Positions 63,249 to 64,000 of a DNA stretch of 64,000 nt are shown here, in pieces. The DNA is from Microlunatus soli (GTDB lineage: Bacteria; Actinomycetota; Actinomycetes; Propionibacteriales; Propionibacteriaceae). The stretch's first letter is position 1; every line of letters begins with the position of its first letter. Both the position numbers and the translations under genes were made by a program. The DNA is taken from the NCBI RefSeq assembly GCF_900105385.1, contig NZ_LT629772.1, forward strand, positions 1-64,000, given 5' to 3'. A model generated the notes under the pieces. The model searched no databases. It was not told where the DNA came from and was given only the letters and a program-made list of their open reading frames with translations.

Positions 63249-64000
63249 ATGATCCAGCGTGATGGCAGCCTTGGTGCGTCACTTCAGACCGGCGTCCACC
63301 GGGTCACCAGTAACTGGCAGGACCGCCGTCGTCGGGCGAAGGCATCCTCGGGGGTTCGGGTGTCGGTGATCATTCCGGTCTACAACGCGCTGCCCTATGT
63401 GATCGACTTACTGACCTCACTGGACCGGCAGGGTCTCAATGCACGACAGTTGCAGGTGATCATTGTCGACGACGGCTCGACCGACGGTGGGGACGCGGTG
63501 CTTGAGGATTACGCCCGGAGCCACACTCACGCGACCGTCATCCATCAAGCCAATTCGGGGTGGCCCGGACAACCGCGCAATCTGGGTCTTGACATCGCGA
63601 CCGGCAGGTGGGTGTTCTTCGCCGACGCCGACGACTGGTTCGCCCCGGACGCGCTGCTGGAGCTCGCGGATTTCGGCGATCGCCACGACGCCCAGGTCGT
63701 GCTGCCTCGCGTCAAGCGCTGCGGCACCCGACACGGCGGCAAGTTCCGCGAGACTCTCGTGTCGGCCTCCAAGCGGCAGGCCTTCCGGACCTTCACCCCT
63801 CACAAGCTCATCCGACGCGATCTGATCGAGGAACCAGGGATGCGGTTTCGTGAGGGAAAGGTGCGATTGGAGGACGGGATATTTCTGAGCCGTTGCTACC
63901 TCCTGGCAGATCGGATCGGCATCCTCGCCGAACGCGATCTCTACTACTTCCGCGGCCGCGAAGATGGTAAGAACCTATCGGCCGAACGAATCGATCCCGA
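63249..64000 (+). CDS. GT2-family glycosyltransferase (3' end outside window)
   Basis: The frame from ATG 63249, behind GGGGGAA, stays open to the window end (250 codons visible). The GT-A signatures are VSVIIPVYNALPYVIDLL, QVIIVDDGSTDGGDAVLE and FFADADDWFAPDALLE with the DxD. The sequence LEDGIFLSRCYLLADRIGIL is typical of the acceptor side of GT2 enzymes of teichoic/capsule clusters. The missing C-terminus may hold a second domain like that in the GT2-TagF gene. Confidence 0.92.
   Translation, partial: MIQRDGSLGASLQTGVHRVTSNWQDRRRRAKASSGVRVSVIIPVYNALPYVIDLLTSLDRQGLNARQLQVIIVDDGSTDGGDAVLEDYARSHTHATVIHQANSGWPGQPRNLGLDIATGRWVFFADADDWFAPDALLELADFGDRHDAQVVLPRVKRCGTRHGGKFRETLVSASKRQAFRTFTPHKLIRRDLIEEPGMRFREGKVRLEDGIFLSRCYLLADRIGILAERDLYYFRGREDGKNLSAERIDP

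Overview
The window is a high-GC actinobacterial chromosome segment. Evidence: WhiB and DUF4193/DUF3710/DUF3093/DUF3159 proteins, an F420-type (DDN-like) oxidoreductase, class F-like sortases, a Cds1-like cysteine desulfhydrase, GTG/TTG starts and many ATGA overlaps. The many small intergenic palindromes, including one with the common actinobacterial CCTTCGACAGGCTCAGG core, would fit Propionibacteriales (Microlunatus-like). That placement is inference. I saw no tRNA, rRNA, CRISPR array or intact transposase.

Layout. (1) 1-7.5 kb: a secreted/cell-wall block with a repeat-containing surface protein (5' end outside the window), two overlapping sortase-type genes of which the first lacks the catalytic His, an S1 serine protease, a large Asp/Ser-rich secreted protein and an orphan low-complexity protein. 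(2) 7.6-17 kb: HIT protein; a sugar/polyol-type operon (ROK regulator, TIM-barrel isomerase, Gfo/Idh/MocA dehydrogenase); a small membrane protein; a HAD gene broken at a palindrome; cds1; an NHS-type MFS permease; and an SDR-QueA pair behind a MerR-like operator. (3) 17-33 kb: acnA, then a block whose order matches M. tuberculosis Rv2689c-Rv2699c: TRAM-domain RNA methyltransferase, KimA/APC-type permease, two TrkA proteins (ceoB/ceoC), DUF3159, OB-fold protein, DUF3710, dut, DUF3093. DUF4193 follows only after about 3.7 kb of extra genes (DUF4235, TetR, deaminase, epimerase, DDN-like oxidoreductase, WhiB7-like). (4) 33-40.7 kb: S9 peptidase, glycerate kinase, 3-hydroxyacyl-CoA dehydrogenase, SPFH/NfeD pair, ferrochelatase. 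(5) 40.9-47.6 kb: GH38 alpha-mannosidase, Zn alcohol dehydrogenase and GH95 fucosidase-type hydrolase, a glycan degradation cluster; then a PrsW-type protease. (6) 48.9-64 kb: a surface glycopolymer cluster with three CDP-glycerol-transferase-type proteins (one fused to GT2), a sulfotransferase, a capsule-synthesis (Caps_synth) glycosyltransferase, a methyltransferase, a pyruvyltransferase-GT8 fusion, a TylF-type methyltransferase and a GT2 running off the window end.

The most interesting region is the last one. It looks like a teichoic-acid-like polymer decorated by sulfate, pyruvate and methyl groups, made by unusual multidomain enzymes. Other notable points are the active-site-altered sortase, three matching operators that tie a TetR to a divergent promoter 2.2 kb away, a ROK repressor with an in-frame insert that reads as a membrane protein on the other strand, several small palindromic repeat families that in places run into genes, and a HAD gene cut off at a 59-bp palindrome.
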